64,000 nt of DNA from Sphingomonas sp. BK345 (GTDB taxonomy: Bacteria; Pseudomonadota; Alphaproteobacteria; Sphingomonadales; Sphingomonadaceae), in NCBI RefSeq assembly GCF_014193845.1, contig NZ_JACHZX010000001.1, positions 434,001 through 498,000 of the forward strand, given 5' to 3'. The notes below the pieces were generated by a model, which had not been told where the DNA came from, did no database searches, and saw only the letters and a program-made list of their open reading frames with translations. This document shows positions 32,899 through 41,714 of the stretch, in pieces. Numbering within the stretch: the stretch's first letter is position 1; the number at the start of each line of letters is the position of its first letter. A program made the translations under genes and the position numbers.

Positions 32899-35800
32899 TC
32901 ACTCCGCCGGGCTGGTACCGTCCTCGTGGAAGCCGATCCGCCCCGGTGGCGCCGGGATCGCCGGGTGCGGCGCATGCTCGATCAGCGTCCCCTCGTCACC
33001 GGGGCGGTAGGTGAGCAGGCGACGGCCGAGCCACGGGCCGACGCGGCGCTCGATCCCGATCGCCAGCGAGAAGGCGGCCGGCACGATCAGCAACGTGAGC
33101 ATGGTCGAGACGGTCAGCCCGCCGATCACGACGATCCCCATCGGCGCGCGCCACGCGCCGTCGCCCGACAGCGACAGCGCGGTCGGCACCATGCCCGCGA
33201 CCATCGCCACGGTCGTCATCACGATCGGCTGCGCGCGCTTGCGCCCGGCGTCGACGATCGCCGCATAGGGCGCCACGCCCGCGGTCATCTCCTCCAGTGC
33301 GAAGTCGATCAGCAGGATCGAGTTCTTGGCGACGATGCCGAGCAGCATCAGCAGCCCGATGAAGACCGGCATCGACAGAGCGTCGCCAGAGATCAGCAGC
33401 GCGAGCAATCCGCCCAGCGGCGCCAGCAGCAGCGAGCCCATGTTGACCAGCGGCGGCAGCAGCCGGCGGTACAGCAGCACCAGCACCGAGAAGACGAGGA
33501 ACACGCCCGACACCACCGCGGTGACGAAGTTCATCAGCATCTCGAGCTGCCACTTGGCCTGGCCGACGTTGAGCTCCTGCACGCCCACCGGCAGCGACTT
33601 CATCGCCGGCAGCTGCTTGATCTTGGGCAGCGCGACGCTGGTCGCCACGCCGGGCTGGAGATCGGCGCCGATGGTGAGCTGGCGCTGCTGGTTGATCCGC
33701 TGGATGCGCGTCGGGCCCGAGCCGAAGCCGATGTCGGCGACGAGGCTCAGCGGCACCGAGCCGCCGCTCTGCGTCTGCACCGGCAGGTTCTGGATCGTCG
33801 CCAGCCGCGAGCGCGAGCTCTGCTCGAGCGCGACACGGATCGGGATCTGCCGGTCGCTGAGCGAGAAGCGCGCGCTGTTCTGGTCGATGTCGCCGATCGT
33901 GGCGATGCGGATCGCGTTGGACAAAGCCGCGGTGGTCACGCCCAGGTTGGCGGCGAGGTCGGAGCGCGGCTTGATGATGATCTCGGGCCGGTTGAGATCG
34001 CCCGCGATGCGCGGCGCGATCAGCCCCGGCATCTTCGCCATGTCCTGCACGACGCGGTCGGCGGCCTGGCGCAGCACGACGGGGTCGTCGCCGCCGAGCG
34101 TCACCGAGATGTCGCGGTTGTTGTCGCCGAAGCCGAACTGCGACTGGAAGTTGACGCGCGCGTCGGCAATCTTGGCGAGCTGCGGCGCCAGACCGCGCTC
34201 GAACTCGGTCGAGGTCTTGTCGCGCTTCTCGCGCAGCTGCGCGGTGACGCGACCCGAGCCCACCAAGGTGCGGGTGTAGACGCTCTCCACCTCGGGCTGC
34301 TTGCGGATCAGCTCATAGACCTGGTCGACCACGCCCTGCGTCGTCTCCAGCGTGCTGCCCGGCGGCATGGTGATCGTCACCGTGCTGCGCGGCTGGTCCG
34401 ACGCGGGCTGGAACGACATCGGGATCTGCGTGAACAGGAAGAGCGTGAAGAGGAACGCGCCCACTCCCATCATCACCACCCACAGGCGATGGTCGCGCCA
34501 ATAGCCGAGCACGCGATGCATCCCGCCCCTGGCACGCGCCGCGGGCGCACCGCCCTCGTCGAGCGTCCAGGCGAGCACGCGCTGGTAGAAGTTCATCACT
34601 GGCCCGCCGCCGTGCTCGACATGGCCGCCGGCGCGCAGGAAATAGGCCGCGATCATCGGCGTGATCAGCCGCGCCACGGCGAGGCTCATCAGCACCGCCA
34701 CCACCACGGTGAGCCCGAAATTCTTAAAGAACTGCCCCGAGATGCCCGGCATGAGGCCGACCGGCAGGAACACCGCGACGATTGCCATGGTCGTCGCCAG
34801 CACCGCGAGACCGATCTCGTCGGCGGCGTCGATCGCCGCCTGATAGGCCGTCTTGCCCATGCGCATGTGGCGGACGATGTTCTCGATCTCGACGATCGCG
34901 TCGTCGACCAGCACGCCCGCTACCAGGCTCAGCGCGAGCATCGTCATCTCGTTTAGCGTGAAGCCCATCAGCTCCATGAACCAGAAGGTCGGGATCGCCG
35001 AGAGCGGGATCGCCAGCGCCGAGATCACCGTGGCGCGCCAGTCGCGCAGGAACAGGAACACGACGACCACCGCGAGGATGGCGCCCTCCAGCATCGCATG
35101 GATCGCCGACTTATACTGCTCCAGCGGGTACTTCGAGCCGTCGACGCGGAGCCGGAACTTGACCTTCGGATTGCGCTTCTCGAGCTCCTCGAGCTTCTTC
35201 TTGCCCTCGCGGAAGACGGTGACGTCGGACGAGCCCTTGGCGCGCTTGAAGTCGAAGCTGAGCACCGGCTTGCCGTCCACCGCCGCGGCGGAGCGCTGCT
35301 CGGCGTAAAGGTCGCGCACCGTGGCGACGTCGGCGAGGCGGATGGTGCGGCCGTCCCCGACGTTGATCTGCGTCTGGCCGAGATCGTAGGCGGTGCGCGC
35401 GTTGCCGAGCACGCGGACCGACTGTTCGGCCCCCGCGATCTCGGCGCGACCGCCCGGCGCGTCGAGGTTCACCTGGCGCAGCTGGTTGTTGATCTGGCTC
35501 GCGGTCAACCCCTGCGCCGCCAGCCGCGCGGGATCGAGGATCACGCGGATCTCGCGGCTGACGCCCCCGTTGCGCTCCACCCCGCCCATGCCCGGGACGG
35601 AGAGCAGCTCCTTGGTCACCGTATTGTCGATGTACCAGCTGAGCTGCTCGATCGTCATGTCGGTGGCGATCGCGCTGTAGCTGCCGAGATCATTGTCGTT
35701 GATCTTCACGCGGCTGACCTGGGGCTCGAGGATTCCCTCGGGCAGGTTACCGCGGATCTGCGTGACCGCGTCGCGCGCCTCGTTGACGGCGCGATCGACC

Positions 35801-36108
35801 GACTGGCCGATCGCCATCTGCACCATCGTCGTCGAATTGCCCTCGGACACGAACGACTGGATCTCGTCCACCCCTTCGAGCGTGCGCACCGCGGCCTCGA
35901 TCCGCTGCGTCACCTGGGTCTCGAGCTCGCTCGGCGCGGCGCCCGGCTGGGTGATCGTGATCATCACCGCCGGAAAGTCGATGTCCGGCGAGTCGTTGAT
36001 GTCCATGCGGATGAAGCTGACGATCCCCGCGACCGTCAGCATCACGAACAGGACGATCGCCGGCACCGGGTTGCGGATCGACCAGGCGGAGATGTTGCGA
36101 AAGCCCAT
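32899..36108 (-). CDS. RND-family multidrug efflux permease (HAE1 type)
   Basis: A 1069-residue inner-membrane antiporter. It begins ISAWSIRNPVPAIVLFVMLT and has the two repeated halves, each with a large periplasmic loop and six helices. The helix-4 proton-relay region VAGVLVDDAIVEIENIVRH and GIVAKNSILLIDFA are typical. GISGQFFKNFGLTVVVAVLMS and APLGGLLALLISGDALSMPVF are family blocks. It works with the adaptor gene 15 bases upstream; no TolC-type outer-membrane gene is adjacent, so one must be supplied from elsewhere. Confidence 0.93.
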   Translation of the reverse strand: MGFRNISAWSIRNPVPAIVLFVMLTVAGIVSFIRMDINDSPDIDFPAVMITITQPGAAPSELETQVTQRIEAAVRTLEGVDEIQSFVSEGNSTTMVQMAIGQSVDRAVNEARDAVTQIRGNLPEGILEPQVSRVKINDNDLGSYSAIATDMTIEQLSWYIDNTVTKELLSVPGMGGVERNGGVSREIRVILDPARLAAQGLTASQINNQLRQVNLDAPGGRAEIAGAEQSVRVLGNARTAYDLGQTQINVGDGRTIRLADVATVRDLYAEQRSAAAVDGKPVLSFDFKRAKGSSDVTVFREGKKKLEELEKRNPKVKFRLRVDGSKYPLEQYKSAIHAMLEGAILAVVVVFLFLRDWRATVISALAIPLSAIPTFWFMELMGFTLNEMTMLALSLVAGVLVDDAIVEIENIVRHMRMGKTAYQAAIDAADEIGLAVLATTMAIVAVFLPVGLMPGISGQFFKNFGLTVVVAVLMSLAVARLITPMIAAYFLRAGGHVEHGGGPVMNFYQRVLAWTLDEGGAPAARARGGMHRVLGYWRDHRLWVVMMGVGAFLFTLFLFTQIPMSFQPASDQPRSTVTITMPPGSTLETTQGVVDQVYELIRKQPEVESVYTRTLVGSGRVTAQLREKRDKTSTEFERGLAPQLAKIADARVNFQSQFGFGDNNRDISVTLGGDDPVVLRQAADRVVQDMAKMPGLIAPRIAGDLNRPEIIIKPRSDLAANLGVTTAALSNAIRIATIGDIDQNSARFSLSDRQIPIRVALEQSSRSRLATIQNLPVQTQSGGSVPLSLVADIGFGSGPTRIQRINQQRQLTIGADLQPGVATSVALPKIKQLPAMKSLPVGVQELNVGQAKWQLEMLMNFVTAVVSGVFLVFSVLVLLYRRLLPPLVNMGSLLLAPLGGLLALLISGDALSMPVFIGLLMLLGIVAKNSILLIDFALEEMTAGVAPYAAIVDAGRKRAQPIVMTTVAMVAGMVPTALSLSGDGAWRAPMGIVVIGGLTVSTMLTLLIVPAAFSLAIGIERRVGPWLGRRLLTYRPGDEGTLIEHAPHPAIPAPPGRIGFHEDGTSPAE

Positions 36109-36123
36109 GGTACTGATCCCGCT

Positions 36124-37293
36124 CTACTGGCCCGCGACTCGCGCCCGCACCGGTTTGACCTTCTGGCCGGGGTTGAGGAACGCGCCCGCCGACTGCACCA
36201 CGCGCTCGTCACCCTTCAGCCCGCTGGCGATCGCGACCCGATCCTCGGTCACCGTGCCGAGCTTCACGTCGCGACGCTGCGCGCGATCCTCGGCGTCGAC
36301 GATGTACACGTAATTGCCGCGGTCGTCGCTCAACAAAGCGGACTGCGGCAGCGAGGGCTCGCTCTCCGCCCCGGCGGTGATCGTCGCCGAGGCGAAGCCG
36401 CCCGGGCGCAGCGCCGGGTCGTAGCTGAGCTGGATGCGCGCGATGCCCTGGCGCGTCTGCGTGTCGATCACCGGCGCGATCTGCCACACCCGCCCAGCGA
36501 AGGAGCGCGTGTCGCCGACCGGCGTCACCTTGGCCGCCGAGCCGACGCGCACGCCCTGGAGGTCGTTCTCGGCGAGTTGCGCGCGCATCTCCATCTCACC
36601 GTCACGCGCCATGCGGAACAAGGTGCCAGAGGCCGAGCTGACGATCTGCCCCGGCTCGACCCCGCGGGTGAGGATCAGCCCCGCCGCGGGAGCGCGGATG
36701 TCGAGCCGGGCGTTGCGCGCGCGCTGCTCCGAATAGGTCGCCCCCGCCACCTTGAGCCGCGCCGCGGCGGCGTCGCGCGTGGCGATACGGCGCTGCACGT
36801 CGGCCTTGGAGATGAACCCGCGGTCGACCAGGCTCTGCGCGCGCTCCAGTTCGGCCTGGGCCAGCACCAGGTCGGATCGCGCCACCGCGATCTGCGAGGC
36901 GAGTGACTCGGCAGTCTGCACCTGCACCGAGCGGTCGATCGTGGCGAGCACCTGGCCGGCGCGGACCCACTGGCCGGGCTCGACCAGCACGCGGCTGACC
37001 ATCCCGCCCTCGCCCGCGACGCCGACCGGCATTTCGCGCTTGGCGGCGAGCGAGCCGGTCGCGCTGACCTGGCGCGCCACCGCCGCCGCGCCGGGCACCA
37101 GCACGGTGACAGTCGGGGCCTGGTCGGCCGGCGCGGCGTGCGGCGCGTCCTTGTGACGGGTGAGGAAATAGCCGGCGAGCGCGGCGACGAGCAGCGCGAT
37201 GCCGGCGATCAGGATCCAGCGACGCCGACGCCGCGGCGTGCCGTCCTCGATCATCAGCTGCTCGCCCTGCAGAGTACCAGCCTCGTACGTCAT
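36124..37293 (-). CDS. RND efflux periplasmic adaptor subunit
   Basis: A 389-residue membrane-fusion protein. The N-terminal anchor is WILIAGIALLVAALAGYFL. The lipoyl/biotinyl-like half motif is RVLVEPGQWVRAGQVLATID, followed by an alpha-helical hairpin (LVLAQAELERAQSLVDRGFI), the second lipoyl half (IRAPAAGLILTRGVEPGQIV) and a beta-barrel. GGAGGGGG precedes the ATG. It bridges the RND permease and an outer-membrane channel. The divergent SIMPL gene shares its upstream region. Confidence 0.92.
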   Translation of the reverse strand: MTYEAGTLQGEQLMIEDGTPRRRRRWILIAGIALLVAALAGYFLTRHKDAPHAAPADQAPTVTVLVPGAAAVARQVSATGSLAAKREMPVGVAGEGGMVSRVLVEPGQWVRAGQVLATIDRSVQVQTAESLASQIAVARSDLVLAQAELERAQSLVDRGFISKADVQRRIATRDAAAARLKVAGATYSEQRARNARLDIRAPAAGLILTRGVEPGQIVSSASGTLFRMARDGEMEMRAQLAENDLQGVRVGSAAKVTPVGDTRSFAGRVWQIAPVIDTQTRQGIARIQLSYDPALRPGGFASATITAGAESEPSLPQSALLSDDRGNYVYIVDAEDRAQRRDVKLGTVTEDRVAIASGLKGDERVVQSAGAFLNPGQKVKPVRARVAGQ

Positions 37294-37462
37294 CCATCCC
37301 CCTCCGGCCGGCGTGTATTACCCGCATACATCACCGCGTACAAGTCCGGCGCTGCCCGAGCGCGACATTTTGTGCAAGCGACAACGTAAGTTATCGCGTT
37401 CAGCTTGCGTTTCATCGCGGTCCAACACAGCGCAAGTTGTTGAACCACGGGAGACTAAGACG

Positions 37463-38191
37463 ATGAATCGGGCATTGGTTGGCTTGGCGCTATCGCTCGC
37501 TACGCTACCCGTGATGGCGAGCGCGCAGGCGCCGCTGCCGATGGCGACCGTGGTGCCCGAGGGCACGATCCTCGACGTCACCGCGGTCGGCAAAGTGTCG
37601 CGCGTGCCCGATCTCGCCACCGTGCGCGCGGGCGTGGTGACGCAGGACGCGGTGGCCGCGACCGCCATGCAGCAGAACGTCGATCGCATGGCCGCCGTGG
37701 TCGCCGCGCTGAAGAAGGCCGGGATCGCGCCGCGCGACATCGCCACCAGCCGCGTCGCGCTCTCGCCGCAGTATCGCTACGCCGAGAACCAGCCGCCCGC
37801 GATCACGGGCTATCAGGCGAGCAACGCGGTGACGGTGCGTTTCCGCGACGTCGCCAAGGCGGGGCCGGTGCTTGACGCGCTGGTACGCGCGGGTGCCAAC
37901 CAGATCGACGGACCGACGCTGTCGCTCGCCGACGCCGCGGGCGCGCTCGACGAGGCGCGCGCGGACGCGGTGGCGCGCGCGCGGGCGCGGGCGACGCTCT
38001 ACGCCAAGGCGGCGGGACTGACGGTGGCGCGGATCGTGTCGATCGGCGAGGCCGGCGAGAGCGACGGGGAACCGCCGCGCCCGTTCGCCCAGATGCGCAT
38101 GGCGGCGGCGCCCGCGGCCGCGGACAGCGCGGTCCTGCCGGGCGAGAGCGAGTTGAGCGCGACGCTCAACGTGCGCTTCCTGCTGAAGTGA
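37463..38191 (+). CDS. SIMPL-domain (DUF541) exported protein
   Basis: A 242-residue periplasmic protein with signal peptide MNRALVGLALSLATLPVMASA. The SIMPL domain has ILDVTAVGKVSRVPDLATV, ALKKAGIAPRDIATSRVALSPQY and GYQASNAVTVRFRDV, and ends SELSATLNVRFLLK. The fold is known; its function is poorly defined (oxidative-stress protection is reported for some relatives). The start is the ATG at 37463 followed by the signal peptide, not the upstream in-frame readings that lack one. Confidence 0.88.
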   Translation: MNRALVGLALSLATLPVMASAQAPLPMATVVPEGTILDVTAVGKVSRVPDLATVRAGVVTQDAVAATAMQQNVDRMAAVVAALKKAGIAPRDIATSRVALSPQYRYAENQPPAITGYQASNAVTVRFRDVAKAGPVLDALVRAGANQIDGPTLSLADAAGALDEARADAVARARARATLYAKAAGLTVARIVSIGEAGESDGEPPRPFAQMRMAAAPAAADSAVLPGESELSATLNVRFLLK

Positions 38192-38218
38192 GAGGGTGGG
38201 GCGAGCTGCGGAAGCCAA

Positions 38219-38362
38219 AGATCCTCCCCGCTCGCGGGGAGGGGGACCGCCGCGAAGCGGTGGTGGGGGGGGGGCCTCCACAGACGCTGCGCTGCGTGGA
38301 TAGCCCCCTCCACCACCAGCCTTCGGCTGGCGGTCCCCCTCCCCGTACCGGGGAGGATTTCT
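38219..38362. repeat. BIME-like inverted repeat, CCTCCCCG/CGGGGAGG family
   Basis: Two arms (38219-38275 and 38303-38360) are inverted copies: ATCCTCCCCG(C/G)..CGGGGAGGGGGACCG, then a GCGAAGC or GCCGAAGGC loop and GGTGGTGG(A/G)GGGGG. A run of ten G lies at 38265-38274. The same family recurs at 41569-41706 and as a half at 49210-49233. Confidence 0.75.
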
Positions 38363-38375
38363 AGCACTTGCTCCC

Positions 38376-38416
38376 GAAAACGAGAAAGGCGGCCGCCCCG
38401 CGAAGGGCGACCGCCT
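38376..38416 (-). terminator. rho-independent terminator of the glsB-like gene
   Basis: On the minus strand AGGCGGTCGCCC pairs with GGGGCGGCCGCCT around a TTCGC loop, followed by TTCTCGTTTTC. It lies about 50 bases past the stop at 38469. Confidence 0.7.
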
Positions 38417-38468
38417 CGGTCAGCTCAGCGCGCGCCGCAGGTGCGACGCCGGCTCAGCGCTCAGGCGC

Positions 38469-38726
38469 TCAGCGCACCCGGCCGCGACGGACCAGGTTGA
38501 CGATCGCGAGCAGCACGATCGCGCCGACCAGCGAGACCAGGAACGAGTAGATCGTGAGCGGGGCGTTGTTGATCGAGCCGCCGGTGAACAGCAGGCCGCC
38601 GAGGAACGCACCGACCACCCCGACCACGATGTTCAGGAAGATGCCCTGCTGCGCGTCCGTGCGCATGATGATGCTGGCGAGCCAGCCGATGACACCGCCG
38701 ATGACGAGCCAGATGATGATACCCAT
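38469..38726 (-). CDS. GlsB/YeaQ/YmgE family small membrane protein
   Basis: An 85-residue protein with three membrane helices, opening MGIIIWLVIGGVIGWLASII. The glycine-rich helix VGVVGAFLGGLLFTGG and a final SFLVSLVGAIVLLAIVNLV are typical of the transglycosylase-associated/YeaQ family, commonly induced by general stress. GGGGAG ribosome-binding site before the ATG. An EcfG-like GGAAC element lies upstream at about 38797-38801. Confidence 0.92.
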   Translation of the reverse strand: MGIIIWLVIGGVIGWLASIIMRTDAQQGIFLNIVVGVVGAFLGGLLFTGGSINNAPLTIYSFLVSLVGAIVLLAIVNLVRRGRVR

Positions 38727-38774
38727 GATGTTACTCCCCTGCGATACGCCCACACGGTGACGGGCTCTGCCGGG

Positions 38775-38801
38775 GAATACTCACGAGGCCGGCGCATTGT
38801 T
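38775..38801 (-). promoter_or_regulatory. possible EcfG-type (general stress) promoter of glsB-like gene
   Basis: On the minus strand GGAAC (38801-38797) is followed 17 bases later by AGTAT. GGAAC matches the EcfG -35 element of alphaproteobacteria. The usual -10, CGTT, is not exact here. Confidence 0.3.
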
Positions 38802-38835
38802 CCGGCCCCGTAATTCTGAAAATGGGACGTCGGGG

Positions 38836-39135
38836 TTAGAAGTTCTGCTGCCGCTCGTAAAGCGTCTTGTAGTGCTGGATCCGCGTCACCCGCAGCCCCG
38901 GCATGCCCGATCGATCGATCGCGCGCTGCCACCCGGCGAACTCCTCCACGGTCAGGCCGTAGCGTTGGCAAACCTCGTCGACGGACAGCAGCCCCCCGTT
39001 GACCGCGGCGACCACCTCCGCCTTGCGCCGCACCACCCAGCGGGTGGTGTCCGCCGGCGGCAGCGAATCGAGCGTGAGCGGCTCGCCGAGCGGGCCGATC
39101 ACCTTGGCCGGACGGATTTTTTGGTTCTCGATCAT
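38836..39135 (-). CDS. sciP: SciP/DUF1153 family transcriptional regulator (CtrA inhibitor type)
   Basis: A 99-residue helix-turn-helix protein. The conserved core VIGPLGEPLTLDSLPPADT, RWVVRRKAEVVAAVNGGLLS and YGLTVEEFAGWQRAIDR is that of Caulobacter SciP, which binds CtrA and blocks activation of CtrA-dependent promoters during the cell cycle. Restricted to alphaproteobacteria. Monocistronic; start ATG with the residues MIENQKIRPAKV. Confidence 0.88.
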   Translation of the reverse strand: MIENQKIRPAKVIGPLGEPLTLDSLPPADTTRWVVRRKAEVVAAVNGGLLSVDEVCQRYGLTVEEFAGWQRAIDRSGMPGLRVTRIQHYKTLYERQQNF

Positions 39136-39244
39136 TCCTTACCTCGGTTCCGGGGGTATTCCCCCTCGCCACGTTGGACCCTTGTTGTGTCTCTTCCGTA
39201 ACGGACGCTGGTTGAACACGCTCTAAAGTGGACCGGTAAACGAG

Positions 39245-39427
39245 CTATTCACGCCTGCTCCAATCACTCAAAACGGCTGCCGCGGTGGCGTTGAACGTGC
39301 CGCTCGCGCCGCGCTCGCCCTGCGCCGTGTCGAGCGCGCGCGCGACCTGGGCGGTGCGCGAGGCGAGCTGGCGCTGGCGCAGTGCGGTGAGCAGCGGCGG
39401 GTCGTTGTGGGTCGGTTCGAGTGACAT
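39245..39427 (-). CDS. small hypothetical protein
   Basis: A 60-residue polar protein (MSLEPTHNDPPLLTALRQRQ, later TFNATAAAVLSDWSRRE). I recognise no family. An upstream ATG at 39490 would add 21 residues. Support comes only from an intact frame with Sphingomonas-like composition between sciP and mnmA, so this is a weak call. Confidence 0.35.
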   Translation of the reverse strand: MSLEPTHNDPPLLTALRQRQLASRTAQVARALDTAQGERGASGTFNATAAAVLSDWSRRE

Positions 39428-39535
39428 GCCGGCTGCTGTAGCGCCGATGGTCTGAAGGTCGCGTAAAGTGCACCGCAACGCTTCGTTCATTTCGGTTTAC
39501 GCGACGCGCCCGGAAGGAGTATCCGCTGCCGCATC

Positions 39536-40633
39536 ATGGACAGCGTGGATTTCCAGCTCGCGCCCGGCGCGCGACGCATCGTCGTGGCGATGTCGGGCGG
39601 GGTCGACAGCTCGGTCGTCGCCGCGCTCGCCGCGCGCAGCGGCGCCGAGGTGATCGGCGTGACGCTCCAGCTCTACGACCATGGCGAGGCGACGAAGCGC
39701 GCGGGCGCCTGCTGCGCCGGGCGCGACATCCGCGACGCGCGTGCGGTCGCCGACCGGCTCGGCATCGCGCATTACGTCTTCGATCACGAGAGCAGCTTTC
39801 GCACCGGGGTGATCGAGCAGTTCGCCGACGATTATCTCGCCGGCCGCACGCCGATCCCGTGCGTCCAGTGCAACATGGGCCCGAAGTTTACCGACCTGCT
39901 CGCGCTCGCGCGTGATCTCGGTGCCGACTGCCTCGCCACCGGTCATTATGTCCGCCGCGTCGTCGGCGCGGGCGGCGCGGAGCTGCACCGTGCCGCGGAC
40001 CCTGCGCGCGACCAGAGCTATTTCCTGTTCGCCACGACGCAGGCGCAGCTCGACTACCTGCGCTTCCCGCTCGGCGCTCTTCCGAAGGCCCGGGTGCGCG
40101 CGATCGCCGCCGAGATGGGGCTGCTCGTCGCTGACAAGCCCGACAGCCAAGACATCTGCTTCGTCCCCGACGGCGACTATGCCGGCCTGGTCAAGAAGTT
40201 GCGCCCCGCGGCGGCGACCGGCGGCGACATCGTCGACCTCGCCGGGCGCAAGCTGGGTGAACATCGCGGGCTGGTGCATTACACCGTCGGTCAGCGCCGC
40301 GGGCTCGAGATCGGCGGCAGCGCCGAGCCGCTCTACGTCGTGCGGCTGGAGCCGACGGCGCAGCGCGTCGTGGTCGGTCCGCGCGCGGCGCTCGCCGTCG
40401 CAGCGGCGCGGCTCGAGCGGATGAACGTGCTCAGCCCATTGGAGGGCGCGCTCACCGCCAAGGTGCGCTCGATGGCAAAGCCTGTGCCGGCACGGCTCGA
40501 GCGGGACCGGCTGGTGTTCGACTCGCCCGAGTACGGCGTCGCGCCGGGCCAGGCGGCGGTGCTGTACGACGGCGACCGCGTGCTGGGTGGCGGCTGGATC
40601 GCCGGGACGGAGGCAGCGCTCGTGGCGGCGTGA
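39536..40633 (+). CDS. mnmA: tRNA 2-thiouridylase MnmA
   Basis: A 365-residue enzyme thiolating U34 of Lys, Glu and Gln tRNAs. The PP-loop ATP site is [16 protein letters not shown], and the catalytic cysteines lie in TPIPCVQCN and [21 protein letters not shown] and [11 protein letters not shown] are family blocks. It is a core housekeeping gene and stands alone; divergent small gene upstream. A sulfur donor (IscS/TusA system) must be elsewhere. Confidence 0.95.
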   Translation: MDSVDFQLAPGARRIVVAMSGGVDSSVVAALAARSGAEVIGVTLQLYDHGEATKRAGACCAGRDIRDARAVADRLGIAHYVFDHESSFRTGVIEQFADDYLAGRTPIPCVQCNMGPKFTDLLALARDLGADCLATGHYVRRVVGAGGAELHRAADPARDQSYFLFATTQAQLDYLRFPLGALPKARVRAIAAEMGLLVADKPDSQDICFVPDGDYAGLVKKLRPAAATGGDIVDLAGRKLGEHRGLVHYTVGQRRGLEIGGSAEPLYVVRLEPTAQRVVVGPRAALAVAAARLERMNVLSPLEGALTAKVRSMAKPVPARLERDRLVFDSPEYGVAPGQAAVLYDGDRVLGGGWIAGTEAALVAA

Positions 40634-40780
40634 AATGTCGCGATTTACCAGCGCTCGCCGTCCATTCCGGACTTGCTGAGGGATCTGCCGATGCACGCCG
40701 TCGTGAGCACAACGGTCGGACCCGGGACAAGGCGCGGATGAGGGTGAAGAATGGCGGCTCCTCGCCCACGGCGATGCGGA

Positions 40781-40795
40781 AATTGTTAGACAATT
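40781..40795. promoter_or_regulatory. candidate operator of the GntR/FadR regulator
   Basis: AATTGT-TAG-ACAATT is a perfect six-base-arm dyad about 55 bases before the gntR start, in a locally A+T-rich patch. FadR-subfamily regulators commonly bind TNGTNNNACNA-type sites, which this fits, so autoregulation is likely. Confidence 0.6.
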
Positions 40796-40850
40796 AACTT
40801 GCCGCACCGTCGCGACCGCCTAGACTGCCGCTCCGGGAGGGAGACGAGCA

Positions 40851-41558
40851 GTGGCGAACGGAGAACGTCGAGGACCCGCGCATGTCACGCTCGCGCGCAC
40901 GCTCGGAGTCGCGATCGTCACCGGCGACTACCCCAGCGGCACGGTCTTGCCGGGCGAGCTCGAGCTGGCCGGCCAGTTCGGCGTATCGCGCAGCGTCATC
41001 CGCGAATCCCTGCGCATGCTCAGCGCCAAGGGGCTGGTCGAGAGCCGCCCCAAGGCCGGCACGCGCGTGCGGGAGCGCGCGCAGTGGAACCTGCTGGACC
41101 CCGAGCTGCTCGCCTGGATGTTCGAGGGCGCGCCGTCGCTCGGCTTCGTGCGCAGCCTGTTTCAGCTGCGCATGATCGTCGAGCCCGCCGCGGCCGAGCT
41201 CGCCGCAGTCCAGCGCAGCGCGGCGCAGCTGTCGCGCATGGGCCACGCCGTCGAGGTGATGGCGCAGCAGGGGCTGCGCACGCAGGACGGGCAGACCGCC
41301 GACCAGCGTTTCCACGCAGCGATCCTGGAGGCGACGGGCAACGAGCTGTTGGTGAGCCTGTCGAGCAGCATCGCTGCGGCGGTGCGCTGGACCACCTTCT
41401 TCAAATATCGCGTGCCGCTCCAGTATCGCGACCCGATCCCGCTGCACCGCGAATTGTTCGAGGCGATCGCCAACGGCGACGCGGGCGCGGCGCGCGGCGT
41501 GACCGAGCGGCTGATCGCGCAGGCCGGGCTGGATACCGAGCGCGCGCTGGGGGCGTGA
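40851..41558 (+). CDS. GntR-family (FadR/FCD) transcriptional regulator
   Basis: A 235-residue regulator. The winged helix (LPGELELAGQFGVSRSVIRE, SLRMLSAKGLVESRPKAGTRV) is followed by a WNLLDPELLAWMF linker typical of the sugar-acid (uxuR/dgoR-like) branch. The FCD all-helical effector domain has the DQRFHAAIL and LHRELFEAI metal-ligand helices. The ligand is unknown, perhaps a sugar acid. No catabolic genes are adjacent, so its targets lie elsewhere. Confidence 0.9.
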   Translation: MANGERRGPAHVTLARTLGVAIVTGDYPSGTVLPGELELAGQFGVSRSVIRESLRMLSAKGLVESRPKAGTRVRERAQWNLLDPELLAWMFEGAPSLGFVRSLFQLRMIVEPAAAELAAVQRSAAQLSRMGHAVEVMAQQGLRTQDGQTADQRFHAAILEATGNELLVSLSSSIAAAVRWTTFFKYRVPLQYRDPIPLHRELFEAIANGDAGAARGVTERLIAQAGLDTERALGA

Positions 41559-41568
41559 GATTTGTAAA

Positions 41569-41706
41569 ATCCTCCCCGCTCGCGGGGAGGGTACCATGCG
41601 CAGCATGGTGGAGGGGGGCTTCCGCAAACGGGCCGGTGCGTGAGCGGAGAGCCCCCTCCACCACTCGCTTCGCGAGCGGTCCCCCTCCCCGCAAGCGGGG
41701 AGGATC
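41569..41706. repeat. BIME-like inverted repeat, CCTCCCCG/CGGGGAGG family
   Basis: Arms 41569-41619 and 41650-41706 both carry ATCCTCCCCGC..GCGGGGAGG followed by GGTGGAGGGGGC-type ends in inverted orientation. It sits between the convergent gntR and acyl-CoA synthetase genes and may act as a bidirectional terminator. Confidence 0.75.
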
Positions 41707-41714
41707 GTAGTCTC

